The notes below the pieces were generated by a model. The model saw only the letters and a program-made list of their open reading frames with translations. It did no database searches and was not told where the DNA came from. A stretch of 64,000 nucleotides of DNA, taken from CAYLHF01 sp964383365. GTDB lineage: Bacteria; Bacteroidota; Rhodothermia; Rhodothermales; UBA10348. The translations under genes were made by a program, and so were the position numbers. Numbering within the stretch: position 1 is the stretch's first letter; each line of letters begins with the position of its first letter. Shown here in pieces: positions 25,794-36,600 of the stretch. Location of the stretch: the NCBI GenBank assembly GCA_964383365.1, contig CAYLHF010000012.1, forward strand, positions 1-64,000. Reading direction: 5' to 3'.

Positions 25794-27275
25794 ATGCATT
25801 CGCCTGCTTCTCAGAACTACGAAGGAAGACGCCCTACCGGCAGCCGGTCCAATTCGCGATCGACCCGACCGGCAGATGATCGTCGCACGCCCCGACGAAA
25901 TGCTGCTCGTAGGATAACTCGCGGAGGAAGGTCAAGACCTGAATCACCGGAAGCATACTGGATTGCCCGGGACCGATCGGCCGGTGTTCTGGGACGTTGG
26001 TTTCTGATTCTGCTCTCAATTGTTCTCACCGGGTACACTTTTTTTGGCCGGGGATTCGCATATATCGGTGTCGCACCGGTTTTCATCGGAGAAATCACAC
26101 TCTTTTTGGGCGGTCTGGCAGCCATTCAATCTCATAAACTGGGGTATGTATGTAGACTCCCCGTTGTTCGGGTACTTCTTCTGGTGATGATCTGGGGGGC
26201 CATCAACACGGTTCCATACATAGACCGGTATGGAGCAACAGCGCTCAGAGACGGAGCGATATGGGGATACGGAACGTTTGCAATCATAGTGGCAGCCGTA
26301 ATACTCGCTCATCCAGATCGGATCCGGATTCTACTCGTACGATACCGGCTTTTTGCTCTTGGTTTCGCTCTATCCGCTGCGGCGCTTTACATCCTTGCCA
26401 ACGTCACGAACGGCGGTTTTACGGTTCCCGGTTCACCGTCACCGATTCTGACGGCCAAAGGGGGAGATATGCAGGTTCACCTTGCGGGCATAGCCATTTT
26501 CACCATGATAGGGTTCGCAAATAAGCGACCATTGATACTCACCATGACGGCCATAGATTTGGTGGTCATCATGGTTAGTAATCGAGGCGGGATGGTTTCA
26601 TTCATGCTCGCCATTACGTTTCTACTGATTCTCAGGCCTCCGAGGCTCAGGGTCGCCCCGATCATATATGGCCTGCTCCTGGTAGTGGTAACCGTCATTC
26701 TGATCAACCCCGTGATTCACATCAACAAACGACGAACGCTCTCGCTTGAGCAGGTACAGGAGAACGTGGAGAGTGTTTTGTACAGTTCCAGAGCTTCCAG
26801 CCTCGAAAGTACCAAGGCGTGGCGAGTCCACTGGTGGGTCGATATAATCAACTACACCGTGTTCGGAAAGTATTTCTTCACCGGCAAGGGCTATGGAATC
26901 AATCTGGCGAACTCGGACGGATACCAGGTATACAAAAACGAGTCGCTCCGGAGCCCGCACAGTGCCCACATGACATTCCTGGCAAGATCAGGGGTCCCGG
27001 GGTTGCTGTTATGGATACTTTTTCTGTCGTCGTGGTGGATCGGGATGATGAAGGTGACGCTGTCAACTCGAAAACGCGGAGAAACCAGGTGGTTTGGGAT
27101 TTTTGCATTTCTGACTACGTATTGGACCGCATTCGTTATCAATTCGTCGTTTGATGTTTTCCTTGAGGGTCCCATGGGAGGTATCTGGTTCTGGTGCGTG
27201 ACTGGCGTCGGGATCGCCGCACTTGAATTATATAGAACGCAACCCGAACTATTTCTGGAGCGATCTGAGGCATGA
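25794..27275 (+). CDS. O-antigen ligase/polymerase-like membrane protein (Wzy/WaaL type)
   Basis: A 493-residue polytopic membrane protein with about ten to twelve hydrophobic segments after a ~65-residue Arg/Ser-rich cytoplasmic N-terminus. The large periplasmic loop and the motif SPHSAHMTFLARSGVPGLLL near residues 390-410 are typical of the Wzy_C/O-antigen ligase family, which joins lipid-linked repeat units or transfers the polymer. In this locus, beside Wzz- and Wzx-like genes, a Wzy-type polymerase is the more likely role. It overlaps the next gene by four bases (ATGA). Confidence 0.82.
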   Translation: MHSPASQNYEGRRPTGSRSNSRSTRPADDRRTPRRNAARRITRGGRSRPESPEAYWIARDRSAGVLGRWFLILLSIVLTGYTFFGRGFAYIGVAPVFIGEITLFLGGLAAIQSHKLGYVCRLPVVRVLLLVMIWGAINTVPYIDRYGATALRDGAIWGYGTFAIIVAAVILAHPDRIRILLVRYRLFALGFALSAAALYILANVTNGGFTVPGSPSPILTAKGGDMQVHLAGIAIFTMIGFANKRPLILTMTAIDLVVIMVSNRGGMVSFMLAITFLLILRPPRLRVAPIIYGLLLVVVTVILINPVIHINKRRTLSLEQVQENVESVLYSSRASSLESTKAWRVHWWVDIINYTVFGKYFFTGKGYGINLANSDGYQVYKNESLRSPHSAHMTFLARSGVPGLLLWILFLSSWWIGMMKVTLSTRKRGETRWFGIFAFLTTYWTAFVINSSFDVFLEGPMGGIWFWCVTGVGIAALELYRTQPELFLERSEA

Positions 27276-28066
27276 AATATCCGTCTGAATATATTGTCGG
27301 TATGCGGGTAGACGTCCTGAATTACGAGACAGCGACTGATCAAATTCTTCAGTGGTCGGAAGAGCGAAGCAACCGGCGGGTGTGTGTGGCCAACGTCCAC
27401 ATGGCCATGGAATCACACGATGACAAGTCTTTCAACGAGGTGGTGAACCGCGCCGACATGGTCACCTCCGACGGAATGCCACTCGTATGGGCGCTCAAGA
27501 TACTGGGACATAAAGACGCTTCTCGAGTGTACGGTCCTGACCTGCTTCTAGAGATCTGCCGTGGAGCCTCCAAGCGGAAGATTCCTATAGGTCTCTACGG
27601 AGGTACGAGCGACCGCCTACGTGAATTCAAGGAAACACTCGAACGCAGATTTCCGGATATCGTCATCGCATGTTCTATCGCTCCTCCATTCAGACCCCTC
27701 ACGGAAGATGAGGACGACGCGTACACCCGCGAACTGGTCGAAAGTGGCGTTCGCATCATCTTCGTTGGAATAGGGTGTCCGCGCCAGGAGCGCTGGATGG
27801 CAGATCATGCAAGACAAATTCCGGCAACGATGATTGGTGTCGGGGCTGCATTTGATTTCCACAGCGGACATGTACGACAGGCACCGGTCCTCCTGCAGCG
27901 GTTCGGGATGGAATGGGCGTTTCGCCTGGCTATGGAACCCCGAAGGTTATGGAAGCGATACATGAAACATAACCCCAGATTTGTCTTCCTCTTTCTGCAT
28001 CAAGTCCTGTGGTCGAATCGTTCGAACCATTCGTCTGATACTTCAACCGCAGCGGTACACCCGTAG
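27272..28066 (+). CDS. WecG/TagA/CpsF family glycosyltransferase
   Basis: A 264-residue GT26-family transferase, close to the family's usual ~245 residues. Signature segments are VCVANVHMAMESHDD, ADMVTSDGMPLVWA (with the catalytic Asp), VYGPDLLLEIC and GIGCPRQERWM. Such enzymes add N-acetylmannosaminuronate, ManNAc or glucuronate-type sugars to a lipid-linked acceptor at the inner face of the membrane. It is translationally coupled to the upstream polymerase gene and is followed after three bases by the GT4 gene. Confidence 0.92.
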   Translation: MKYPSEYIVGMRVDVLNYETATDQILQWSEERSNRRVCVANVHMAMESHDDKSFNEVVNRADMVTSDGMPLVWALKILGHKDASRVYGPDLLLEICRGASKRKIPIGLYGGTSDRLREFKETLERRFPDIVIACSIAPPFRPLTEDEDDAYTRELVESGVRIIFVGIGCPRQERWMADHARQIPATMIGVGAAFDFHSGHVRQAPVLLQRFGMEWAFRLAMEPRRLWKRYMKHNPRFVFLFLHQVLWSNRSNHSSDTSTAAVHP

Positions 28067-28069
28067 CGG

Positions 28070-29233
28070 ATGAAAATTCTCCTGGTACATAACTACTATC
28101 GAGAGCGGGGTGGCGAGTATCGCGTTTTCAAAGATGAAGCAGAGATGCTTCGAAGACACGGTCACGATGTTCAGACGTTTACCAGGCATAATGATGATAC
28201 GAAGGGAATGAACGCCCTTGAGCTCGCCCGGAAAACGGTCTGGAACAGGGAGATCTACGATGAGATGGGGGCGATACTGCAGACAGAACGGTTTGATATC
28301 GTTCACGTTCACAACACACTGGCCCTCGTATCCCCGGCGGTCTTTCATGCGTGCAGAGACAATAACGTACCGGTCGTTCAGACCTTACACAATTATCGTC
28401 TGGTTTGTGCGAACGGTCTGTTGTTCAGAGACGGATCCATCTGCGAAAACTGTCTAAAGACGTCGTTTCCTTTCCCTGCGTTGATGTACGGATGTTACCG
28501 GAATAGTCGTTTAGCCACTGCCGGCGTTGTAGCATCGACTATGTGGCACAAGAAAATGGGTACGTGGTCGGACGTAGTATCTGGTTTCATCACGTTGAAT
28601 TCTTCAGCCAGAGATATTTATCGTGAACATGGAATTCCGGATACAAAACTTTTCATCAAGCCCAATGCGGTAGATACGCGAAATCTTCCCGGAAACGGTG
28701 ACGGTGGGTATGCCCTGTTCGTGGGACGCTTGGTTCCGGAGAAGGGCGTAGAGACACTCGTTTCGGCCTGGAAAGACGCCTCCGTACAGACCCCCCTTAA
28801 AATCGTAGGAGATGGCCTCCTGATGGACGATCTGACCACACTGGCTGCCGGACTTCCCATCGAATTTGAAGGACTGAAAACCAGATCAGAGACACTCGAG
28901 CTGATGAGAAACGCGGCTCTCCTTGTTTTTCCGTCCACGTGCTACGAGGGCTTCAGCAGGGTACCGATCGAGGCACTGGCCATGGGTACCCCGGTCCTGG
29001 CATCCAGACTGGGTGCCGTTGTGGACGTCGTCATTGAGGGTCAGACCGGATATTTCTTCGATGCCGGTGATCCCGCATCACTCGGAGAACGAATGAAGGC
29101 AATTGAGTCCGACGTCTCCGTCCTCTCTCGAATGCGGCCGCACGCAAGAAATGATGCGGTCCGGCGATTTGGAGAGGATGCGAATCATCACATGCTCATG
29201 TCCATCTACGAATCCATCATCGATTCGGCCTGA
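28070..29233 (+). CDS. GT4-family glycosyltransferase
   Basis: A 387-residue GT-B fold glycosyltransferase. The N-terminal acceptor domain begins KILLVHNYYRERGGEYRVF; a Cys pair (SICENC) sits near residue 123-128. The C-terminal nucleotide-sugar domain shows GRLVPEKGVETLVSAW and the EX7E-like segment CYEGFSRVPIEALAMGTPVL. It should add a sugar to the growing repeat unit in the cytoplasm; donor and linkage cannot be read from sequence. Confidence 0.92.
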   Translation: MKILLVHNYYRERGGEYRVFKDEAEMLRRHGHDVQTFTRHNDDTKGMNALELARKTVWNREIYDEMGAILQTERFDIVHVHNTLALVSPAVFHACRDNNVPVVQTLHNYRLVCANGLLFRDGSICENCLKTSFPFPALMYGCYRNSRLATAGVVASTMWHKKMGTWSDVVSGFITLNSSARDIYREHGIPDTKLFIKPNAVDTRNLPGNGDGGYALFVGRLVPEKGVETLVSAWKDASVQTPLKIVGDGLLMDDLTTLAAGLPIEFEGLKTRSETLELMRNAALLVFPSTCYEGFSRVPIEALAMGTPVLASRLGAVVDVVIEGQTGYFFDAGDPASLGERMKAIESDVSVLSRMRPHARNDAVRRFGEDANHHMLMSIYESIIDSA

Positions 29234-29340
29234 TATGGCTTTAGGAATCGGCATTTGTGGCCGAAAACAGAGACGTATCGTTTCGTCTTCCGGAAGGAGG
29301 CAGAGCGGTAGACCCACAACGTTTTTCCCGGGTATTATTG

Positions 29341-30891
29341 ATGTCAACTTCTTCCGAACAGGCGCAGATGCGACTGGTGAAACGACCCAGTGGTCGTCAT
29401 CACGAGAAGGATTCGTGCGTTTATCAGCATATTTCGCTCTCCGAGACGATGGTGAACGCCAGTGCCGGTGTTCAGCGAGGAAATGGTGACCATGCCTCTC
29501 CTGTCGCTTTTGAGTATCGGCGTGTTTTTAATACCATTTCTCTCGCAACGGGTGATGCGGCCGCACTGGCGCTCTCTCTGACGTTAGCGGGTGCGCTGCA
29601 TTATTTTGTATCAGGAGCGCCGCTTTTCCAGTGGTGGATCAATCTCATTCTTCCCATCTGGATGGCGAGTGCGGTAATGTTTCGTTTGTATCCTGGTTGG
29701 GGATTGGGAGCCATTGAAGAACTCAGACGTGAAGTGTTGGCTACCAGCCTTACGTTTGGTTTTGCCGCAATCCTTCTCTTCTGGGGAAAGATGGCAGCCG
29801 ATACCAGTCGATTCTCCTTTTCCATTGCCTTTCTAATTTCTCTTGTCCTCATCCCCGCATTACGGAGATCCATCAAGGCCCTGCTCGTTCGAACGGGTCG
29901 TTATGGACTACCGGTCGTCCTCTACGGCGCCGGTGAGACCGGACAGGAGGTCGTGAGGTCACTTCGGGCTGAATCTGGACTCGGATACCGACCGATTGCT
30001 TTTCTGGATGACCACCCGGGATTCTGGGGTGAATTTGTCGAGGGAATCCCGGTCCTCGGAGACACCAATCTGGTTCTCCCGGATGCCCAGGCTGCCATTC
30101 TGGCCATGCCGAGAGCAGAGCGGGAATTCAAAATGCATCTGCTTGAAGGGCCGCTCTCCTATTACCGAAATGTTATCATTTTGCCGGACATGAGTGAGAT
30201 GCCGTCACTCTGGGTCCGAACATTTGATCTGGGGGGAATCCTCGGTCTGGACATCAAGCTGAATCTTGCAGATACCACGTCCAGAATACTGAAGCGGTCA
30301 TTTGACCTCGCCTTCACGCTCCTGTTCTCTCCGCTCTGGATTACTCTCTGCAGCGTCGTGGCGGTGATGATCTGGCTGGAAGACGGACAGTCACCCCTTT
30401 TCCGGCAAACCCGCATAGGATTACGTGGCAATTCTTTTCAGACCCTCAAATTCAGAACGATGGTTTCAGACGCTGACAGCGTCCTGGAAAGGTATCTGAA
30501 TGCTGACCCGGCATTGAGAACGGAATGGGAGACGCGCTGTAAACTGGAAAATGATCCGCGCATCACACGGATTGGAAAAGTATTAAGACGCCTTTCAATC
30601 GATGAACTTCCTCAACTGATCAACGTCATCCGGGGAGACATGTCGCTCGTTGGGCCAAGGCCGCTGCCTGATTATCATGAAACCGAGCTCGTGAACCGGG
30701 TGAAATCGCTAAGGCGCAGGGTCAGACCCGGTCTTACCGGCTTGTGGCAGGTTTCCGGCCGATCCGACACCGGCAATGCCGGGATCGAACAGTATGACGC
30801 CTACTACGTGAGGAATTGGTCAATCTGGTTAGACATCGTGATTCTTGTTCGGACCGTACGGGCCGTGATTCGATCGTCGGGAGCCTACTAA
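29341..30891 (+). CDS. WbaP-type undecaprenyl-phosphate sugar phosphotransferase
   Basis: A 516-residue initiating transferase that places the first sugar phosphate on undecaprenyl phosphate. It has four to five N-terminal membrane segments, a Rossmann-like middle region (VVLYGAGETGQEVVRSL), a further membrane segment (AFTLLFSPLWITLCSVV) and the C-terminal Bac_transf domain (FRQTRIGLRGNSFQTLKFRT, DELPQLINVIRGDMSLVGPR, RPGLTGLWQVSGR). The donor is likely UDP-Gal or UDP-Glc by family. The start is uncertain: ATG at 29341 is used, but GTG at 29257 with an AGGA ten bases upstream, or ATG near 29446, are possible. It ends 20 bases before the phosphoethanolamine transferase gene. Confidence 0.88.
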   Translation: MSTSSEQAQMRLVKRPSGRHHEKDSCVYQHISLSETMVNASAGVQRGNGDHASPVAFEYRRVFNTISLATGDAAALALSLTLAGALHYFVSGAPLFQWWINLILPIWMASAVMFRLYPGWGLGAIEELRREVLATSLTFGFAAILLFWGKMAADTSRFSFSIAFLISLVLIPALRRSIKALLVRTGRYGLPVVLYGAGETGQEVVRSLRAESGLGYRPIAFLDDHPGFWGEFVEGIPVLGDTNLVLPDAQAAILAMPRAEREFKMHLLEGPLSYYRNVIILPDMSEMPSLWVRTFDLGGILGLDIKLNLADTTSRILKRSFDLAFTLLFSPLWITLCSVVAVMIWLEDGQSPLFRQTRIGLRGNSFQTLKFRTMVSDADSVLERYLNADPALRTEWETRCKLENDPRITRIGKVLRRLSIDELPQLINVIRGDMSLVGPRPLPDYHETELVNRVKSLRRRVRPGLTGLWQVSGRSDTGNAGIEQYDAYYVRNWSIWLDIVILVRTVRAVIRSSGAY

Positions 30892-30911
30892 CGGACACTC
30901 CGGAGGCGACC

Positions 30912-32681
30912 ATGATACATCACATCCCGCGTGAGTTAACGGCCGAGCACGTCTCGATTGCAAATGGTAAATCGATAACCGGCGGCGCGACCTTCGTAGG
31001 AAGCATACGAGCCGTATCCATTCCTCTCCTGCTGACAGCCTTCTACTATTACTCGTTCCATGCCCTGAGTATCACTGGAGCGGACCTCATCTCAGCCGGA
31101 TATAAGATTTTGGTTTCGGCGATGGTCCTTACGACCGTGCTCGCAACCGAGTGGCGGATGAGCCGGATTCTTGCTCTGACCGGTCTCACAATCGGGTACG
31201 CTGTCAATGCCATCCATTTTTATAGATACGGCGGACCGCTATCCCCCGGAGGATTGAGTTCTTCCCTCGAATCCAATTCCCGGGAAGTCGTCGAGTTTTT
31301 GTCCCTCATTCCAGCTCGATCCATCGTACAGACGATTGTATTCATCGTCGTCGGAGTCTTCTCCATCCGCCGTTTTACGGCACTCCAGACCCGGGACAAA
31401 AAGCGCCTGATTCGAGCACGCTTTGCGTGGACCGTCCTCATACCCCTACTTCTTGTCCCGTTTATCCGGAGATCTGCCAGTACAAAATTCTGGCGGGAAA
31501 TTTCCCGGAATCCGGTGGCCGTGACAGCCAACCTATATACCCACGTACCCGTGATCGGCGAAGCGCTCCTGACGCTGGGCTATTATGAGCAACGAGCGGG
31601 ACTCACCAGGCTCGAGGAAACGACACAGCCGACCAATATTGTCGGATTCTCGGACATCGGGACACCAGAGATTGTCGTCCTCGTCATTGGCGAAACCACT
31701 CCGAAAAATCATCTGTCGGCCTATGGATACGGTATCGATACCTCGCCATTTTTGTCGGATCTCAGGTCCGATCCTGGTGCGATATTTATGGAAAACGCAG
31801 TCGCTCCCGCTTCTATCACGAGGGAATCTCTCATCCGCGTGCTCTCATTTGCCACCACGTATGAAAGGAAACCGTACCTCAACAACTGGAATGTCATTGA
31901 CGTGGCAAGGAATGCCGGGTACTCGACCGATTGGCTCTCGAATCAGTGGCCGTATGGCTCTGACGAGAGTGCCGTGGGAGCGGTCGCACATCTCGCCGAT
32001 CGGACCGAGTATATTCAGTTCGATGCTGAAGGACCAACTTTCGACACGGACCTTGCGGATCGATTCGGGGAGGTACTAAATGCTCCGGAAAGAGCGCTCT
32101 CGAGTAAGAATTCGCCGGACGAGAACAAACGATTTTTTGTTTTGCATCTGGCCGGAAGTCATTACAGATATGACGCCCGCAGCACGTCTGAAGACAAGGC
32201 GTATATCCAAGCGACCCGATCCGAAGAGCCCGAGTTCGATGCCAGCGTCTACGAAACAGACCGGACTCTTCAGCGCGTCATCGAAACCCTGAGGATTCGG
32301 GAGGAATCTTCAGTGGTCCTCTTCGCCTCGGACCACGGTGAAGAGGTGGGCCTCAAGAGTCACGGTTTTCCGGAACTCAGCAGGGTCCAGGTTGAGGTCC
32401 CGTGTGTAATCTGGGCCAATCACCCCCCGAGTGCCGGTTCAATTCTTGCAGGCATCGCCTCCAACAGGATTAAGCCCTTCTCTACGGAAAATGTACCCTT
32501 TATCCTGTCGAAACTTTTCGGATGGACCCTTCGACCCGATCCGCGAAGAGATCCGTCTCTGATGGCATATTTTCCCGGAACGCTACAGGTTTTGAACGTC
32601 GACGGTAGAATAATTCCCGTTGACGACAGCCTCCCCTACTCGCTTGGTAATCGAGCCGGTTCGTGGCTATTTGGATATTGA
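30912..32681 (+). CDS. Phosphoethanolamine transferase-like sulfatase-fold membrane protein
   Basis: A 589-residue inner-membrane protein of the EptA/alkaline-phosphatase superfamily. About five N-terminal membrane segments are followed by a periplasmic sulfatase-fold domain with the metal-binding start VLVIGETTPKNHLSAYGYG, a likely Thr/Ser nucleophile in APASITRESLI and the C-terminal metal site ASDHGEEVGLKSHGF. The family moves phosphoethanolamine from phosphatidylethanolamine to lipid A or other glycans; here the surface polysaccharide is the natural candidate. ATG at 30912 is preceded by a strong GGAGG at 30902-30906, which stands out in a window with weak ribosome binding sites. The 3' end overlaps the deacetylase start by up to 19 bases. 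Confidence 0.85.
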   Translation: MIHHIPRELTAEHVSIANGKSITGGATFVGSIRAVSIPLLLTAFYYYSFHALSITGADLISAGYKILVSAMVLTTVLATEWRMSRILALTGLTIGYAVNAIHFYRYGGPLSPGGLSSSLESNSREVVEFLSLIPARSIVQTIVFIVVGVFSIRRFTALQTRDKKRLIRARFAWTVLIPLLLVPFIRRSASTKFWREISRNPVAVTANLYTHVPVIGEALLTLGYYEQRAGLTRLEETTQPTNIVGFSDIGTPEIVVLVIGETTPKNHLSAYGYGIDTSPFLSDLRSDPGAIFMENAVAPASITRESLIRVLSFATTYERKPYLNNWNVIDVARNAGYSTDWLSNQWPYGSDESAVGAVAHLADRTEYIQFDAEGPTFDTDLADRFGEVLNAPERALSSKNSPDENKRFFVLHLAGSHYRYDARSTSEDKAYIQATRSEEPEFDASVYETDRTLQRVIETLRIREESSVVLFASDHGEEVGLKSHGFPELSRVQVEVPCVIWANHPPSAGSILAGIASNRIKPFSTENVPFILSKLFGWTLRPDPRRDPSLMAYFPGTLQVLNVDGRIIPVDDSLPYSLGNRAGSWLFGY

Positions 32682-33451
32682 CGTCCCACGCCCACATAGA
32701 ACATCCACACTCTCTCAAACGTGACATTTTTGTCACCACCAGTTGGGATGATGGACATCCCTCGGATTTCAGACTCGCAAATCTCCTGCTGAAGTACGGC
32801 CTTCGGGGGACATCGTATATTCCAATCAGAAACACAGAGCATGCGGTCCTCGATGCGTCGGGAATCAGGGCACTTTCCGAATCTGGCCTGGAGATAGGCG
32901 CACATACGTACAATCACGTTCGTATCGACCGCATGTCCTACGCTGACGCCCTTCGGGAAGTCGAATCAGGAAAAAATACCCTGGAAGATATCACGGGGAC
33001 TGTCGTCTCAACCTTCTGCTACCCGAAAGGAAAAATCAGTAGTCGGGCAAGACGCGCGGTTCGAGACGCGCAGTTTATCTACGCAAGAACGACGAAAGCC
33101 TTCCACACGATGCCTCCGGCCGATCGCCTTCTGGCACCGGTAACACAGCAGATTTATGATCACGCCCCACAAGTCCATGTCAGGCATGGGGTTAAGGAGG
33201 CGAACTGGACGGGACTGAAGAATTGCTTTCCGGTGATTATTCGTACTCGGTCTCTTTCCGATCAAATTCGAAAGCACATCGAGTACGTCGAAATGAATGG
33301 AGGTATTCTGCACCTCTGGGGCCATTCATGGGAACTCGACGAACATAATCTCTGGTCCCTCACGGAAGAAATTTTTCAACTTCTGGCCAGCATTCGAGGT
33401 GCGCGCTTCCTCACGAACTCAGAGTTGAGTGTGCCGATCGTGGCGAGTTGA
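32663..33451 (+). CDS. Polysaccharide deacetylase (NodB homology, CE4)
   Basis: A 262-residue carbohydrate esterase 4 protein. The catalytic Asp pair lies in TTSWDDGHPSD, the metal-binding His motif in IGAHTYNHVRI, and a later motif in STFCYPKGKIS. The enzyme removes N-acetyl groups from sugars. No signal peptide is evident, so it may act in the cytoplasm on lipid-linked units. It begins at GTG 32663 (or TTG 32678) inside the end of the preceding gene, indicating translational coupling. It is the last gene of the polysaccharide run. Confidence 0.88.
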   Translation: MAIWILTSHAHIEHPHSLKRDIFVTTSWDDGHPSDFRLANLLLKYGLRGTSYIPIRNTEHAVLDASGIRALSESGLEIGAHTYNHVRIDRMSYADALREVESGKNTLEDITGTVVSTFCYPKGKISSRARRAVRDAQFIYARTTKAFHTMPPADRLLAPVTQQIYDHAPQVHVRHGVKEANWTGLKNCFPVIIRTRSLSDQIRKHIEYVEMNGGILHLWGHSWELDEHNLWSLTEEIFQLLASIRGARFLTNSELSVPIVAS

Positions 33452-33625
33452 TCATCAGAAGCCGTACCTAACCGGGAGATCGGCCCGCACCGTTCCGGGA
33501 AATAATTGCTCGCAGTTCCTTAACAGCGGGCAAAAAGAGCCGAAACCCGACGTGGACTCTAATCTGATTTTTTAGACTCGGAATCCGATCCTGTAAATGA
33601 ATCCGTGCTTTATGCACCTGACTCT

Positions 33626-36600
33626 ATGTACGCTTACCGCGCTACTTACTTTCTGCTGTTGACGCTGGTACTTGCGTTTGCACCAAATAGATCGGCTACT
33701 GCTTTTCAGGTAGTTCCGACGCTGGATCCGGAAAAACGGATTTCCCAGTATGGTTTACAGACATGGTCCGAGGATGACGGCCTCCCGCAAAGTACCATTT
33801 CAGCCATTGCAGAGACCAGCGACGGGTACCTCTGGCTGGGCACACAGGAAGGGCTCGCCCGCTACAACGGAATTACTTTCGACGTTTTCAACAAGGGTAA
33901 TACGCCCGCCTTCGGAAAAGATCACAAGATTGTTTCACTGCTCGTTGACACCTCTGATCGTTTATGGATTGGACTGGACGCAGGATTAGTCCGATTTGAG
34001 AACGGCAGATTCGTAAATGTAGGCGATCAGATTGGTCGCGGGCTTCGTGTGGTGAATTCCATCATCGAGGACGAGACGGGTACCATATGGGTCGGAAGCG
34101 CCAAGGAAGGGCTTTTCTCTATACAACCCGGTTCGAATACGCTCGAAAAAAGCGATTATGCTATCGCCGATGACGACAAAATTTCGTCGCTCGTGGCCGA
34201 TATGGACGGAAGTCTGTGGATCGGAACCAACAATGGCCTGATTCACCAGCGAAATAAATTAGTCAGGAGATATTCGGAGAAAGACGGGCTTCCTTCTGTT
34301 AAAATTGAGGCACTCTTCAGAGACCAACAGGGCATCGTGTGGGTTGCGACAGAATCCGGAATCGTAACACTCAGCCATGAGTTGATAAAAGAGCCCACCT
34401 ATCGTCCATTGCGATCAATGAAGGCCCAGGTATTCTTCGAGGATCGAGTGGGTACACTTTGGATCGGAACATCCGATCAGGGTTTAGCCCGAATTACGTC
34501 CTCCGGGGTCGAAATATTTTCAAAAAAAGGAGATTCTACCGGTGGTCTCACCTATCAGTCTATCTCATCGATTTATGAAGATGATGAGGGAAGCCTTTGG
34601 CTCGGGACCGACGGCGGTGGCCTAAACAGGCTCTACGAGGGCGCCTTCACCTCGTATACGACAATGGAAGGACTGTCTGAAAATATGATCTGGAGTGTTT
34701 TCGAGGACTCGCACGGCGGAATGTGGTTCGGGACCGAGTCTGGTGGTGTTGACCACCTGGTAAATGATCGTGTCGAGACGTTCAGTACGGATACCGGCCT
34801 GTCCCACAATCAGGTATCGGGTCTCGCTGAGACGGCAGATGGAACTATCTGGATCGGAACGTATGGTGGCGGTCTCAACGCAATCCGAAATGGGACCATC
34901 AGGCATTTTACCACAGACGACGGCATGGCTGACAACCGAATTTCCGGAACCTATACGGACTCCCAGGATCGGTTGTGGATTGCAACAGACGGTGGTATTT
35001 CCATCTACGATCACGGGACGTTTACGAATCTGACATCCAAGGATGGCCTCGCGAGTGACTACATCTCGGTTATTTATGAGGGATCAGACAGCGATATGTG
35101 GGTCGGCACCTATAAGAGTGGTCTCAACAGAATTACAAAGAGTGGAATTGAAACGTATACGGCTGCCGACGGACTTGGGAGTGACAACGTGACGGCCCTC
35201 TACGTCGACGAAGAAAAAACCGTTTGGATCGGCACGTACGGCGGAGGTCTCACCAGACTGAAAGATGACACGTTCACCACATACTCGATGACGGATGGAC
35301 TGTTCAACGATTATATCTACCTGATTCTGGAAGACGATGACGGCGCTCTCTGGATGACCTGCAACAAGGGTATATTCAAGGTGAGCAAGAATGCCTTGAA
35401 CACTTTCAAGCCGGGATCAACGGAACGAATCACCTCACGGGTGTACACCAAGCAGGACGGTCTGAAGGAAGTAGAAATGAATGGCGGATTTCAGCCCGCC
35501 GGATGGAAAGGTGCAGATGGTCGACTCTGGTTTCCGTCCATAGGGGGTGTTCCGATGATCAACCCGACAGATCCACACTCCAATCTGACCCCTCCTCCCG
35601 TTCATGTAGAACGATTTGTGGTCGATGGAGTGAACATGGATCCGAATCAGAGTCTCAGCCTGGAGGATGGTGCTGACAAGATCGAGTTCTTTTTTGCGGC
35701 TCTCAGCTTTCAAGCGCCGAAGCAGAATCGCTACCAGTACAAGTTGGTCGGCTACAATGAGGATTGGACGCTCACATCCGATCATTCTGCCACGTATACG
35801 AACCTGGATCCCGGTAATTACCAATTCGTGGTAATAGGATCCAATAACGATGACGTGTGGAATGAACAGGGTGCAAGTGTTTCCTTCTATCTCCGACCGA
35901 GCTTTTATGAGACGTGGTGGTTCATCTCGTTGAGTGTTCTCTCTTTGATTCTGCTTGCCGGCGCTACGTACCGCATCCGGATCTCACAGCTCAGAAAACG
36001 CCATGAGGAACTCGAAAGAGAAAGAGACAAAGCGCGGGCAGCCAACGAATTCAAATCGGTCATTCTTGATAACCTGAGCCACGAATTCAGAACACCGCTT
36101 ACGGGAATTCTGGGATATTCAGATATATTGATGTCCGAGGCCGAGGGTGAAGAACGTGAGTTCGCGGGCTACATCAAGGCCAACGGAAACAGACTCCTTC
36201 ATACGCTCGATTCACTTCTTGAACTGGCCCGGGTTCAGCGCATGGACCTCGAGCTGAAACCCGAACCAGTCCTCGTATCAGACCTGATTCACGAAATTAT
36301 TGCGCTTCAAAATGAGCAGAGAAAGAACGTAGATGTTGCTCTGGAGGCAGCCATACATTCCAGTCCTGGTGAAATGAATCTGGACCGGCGGAGCATCGCC
36401 TACGCTATTCGGGCCCTCGTTGACAACGCACTTAAATTTACCGACCGTGGCAAGGTAGTCGTGCACCTCGAGGCCAGTGAGTCCGAAACAGTAATCCGGG
36501 TCGCGGATACGGGAATCGGAATCAGCAGATCCGATTTTACTCGTGTGTTCGAACCATTCAAACAGGCATCTGAAGGCCTCGACAGAAGTCATGAAGGAGC

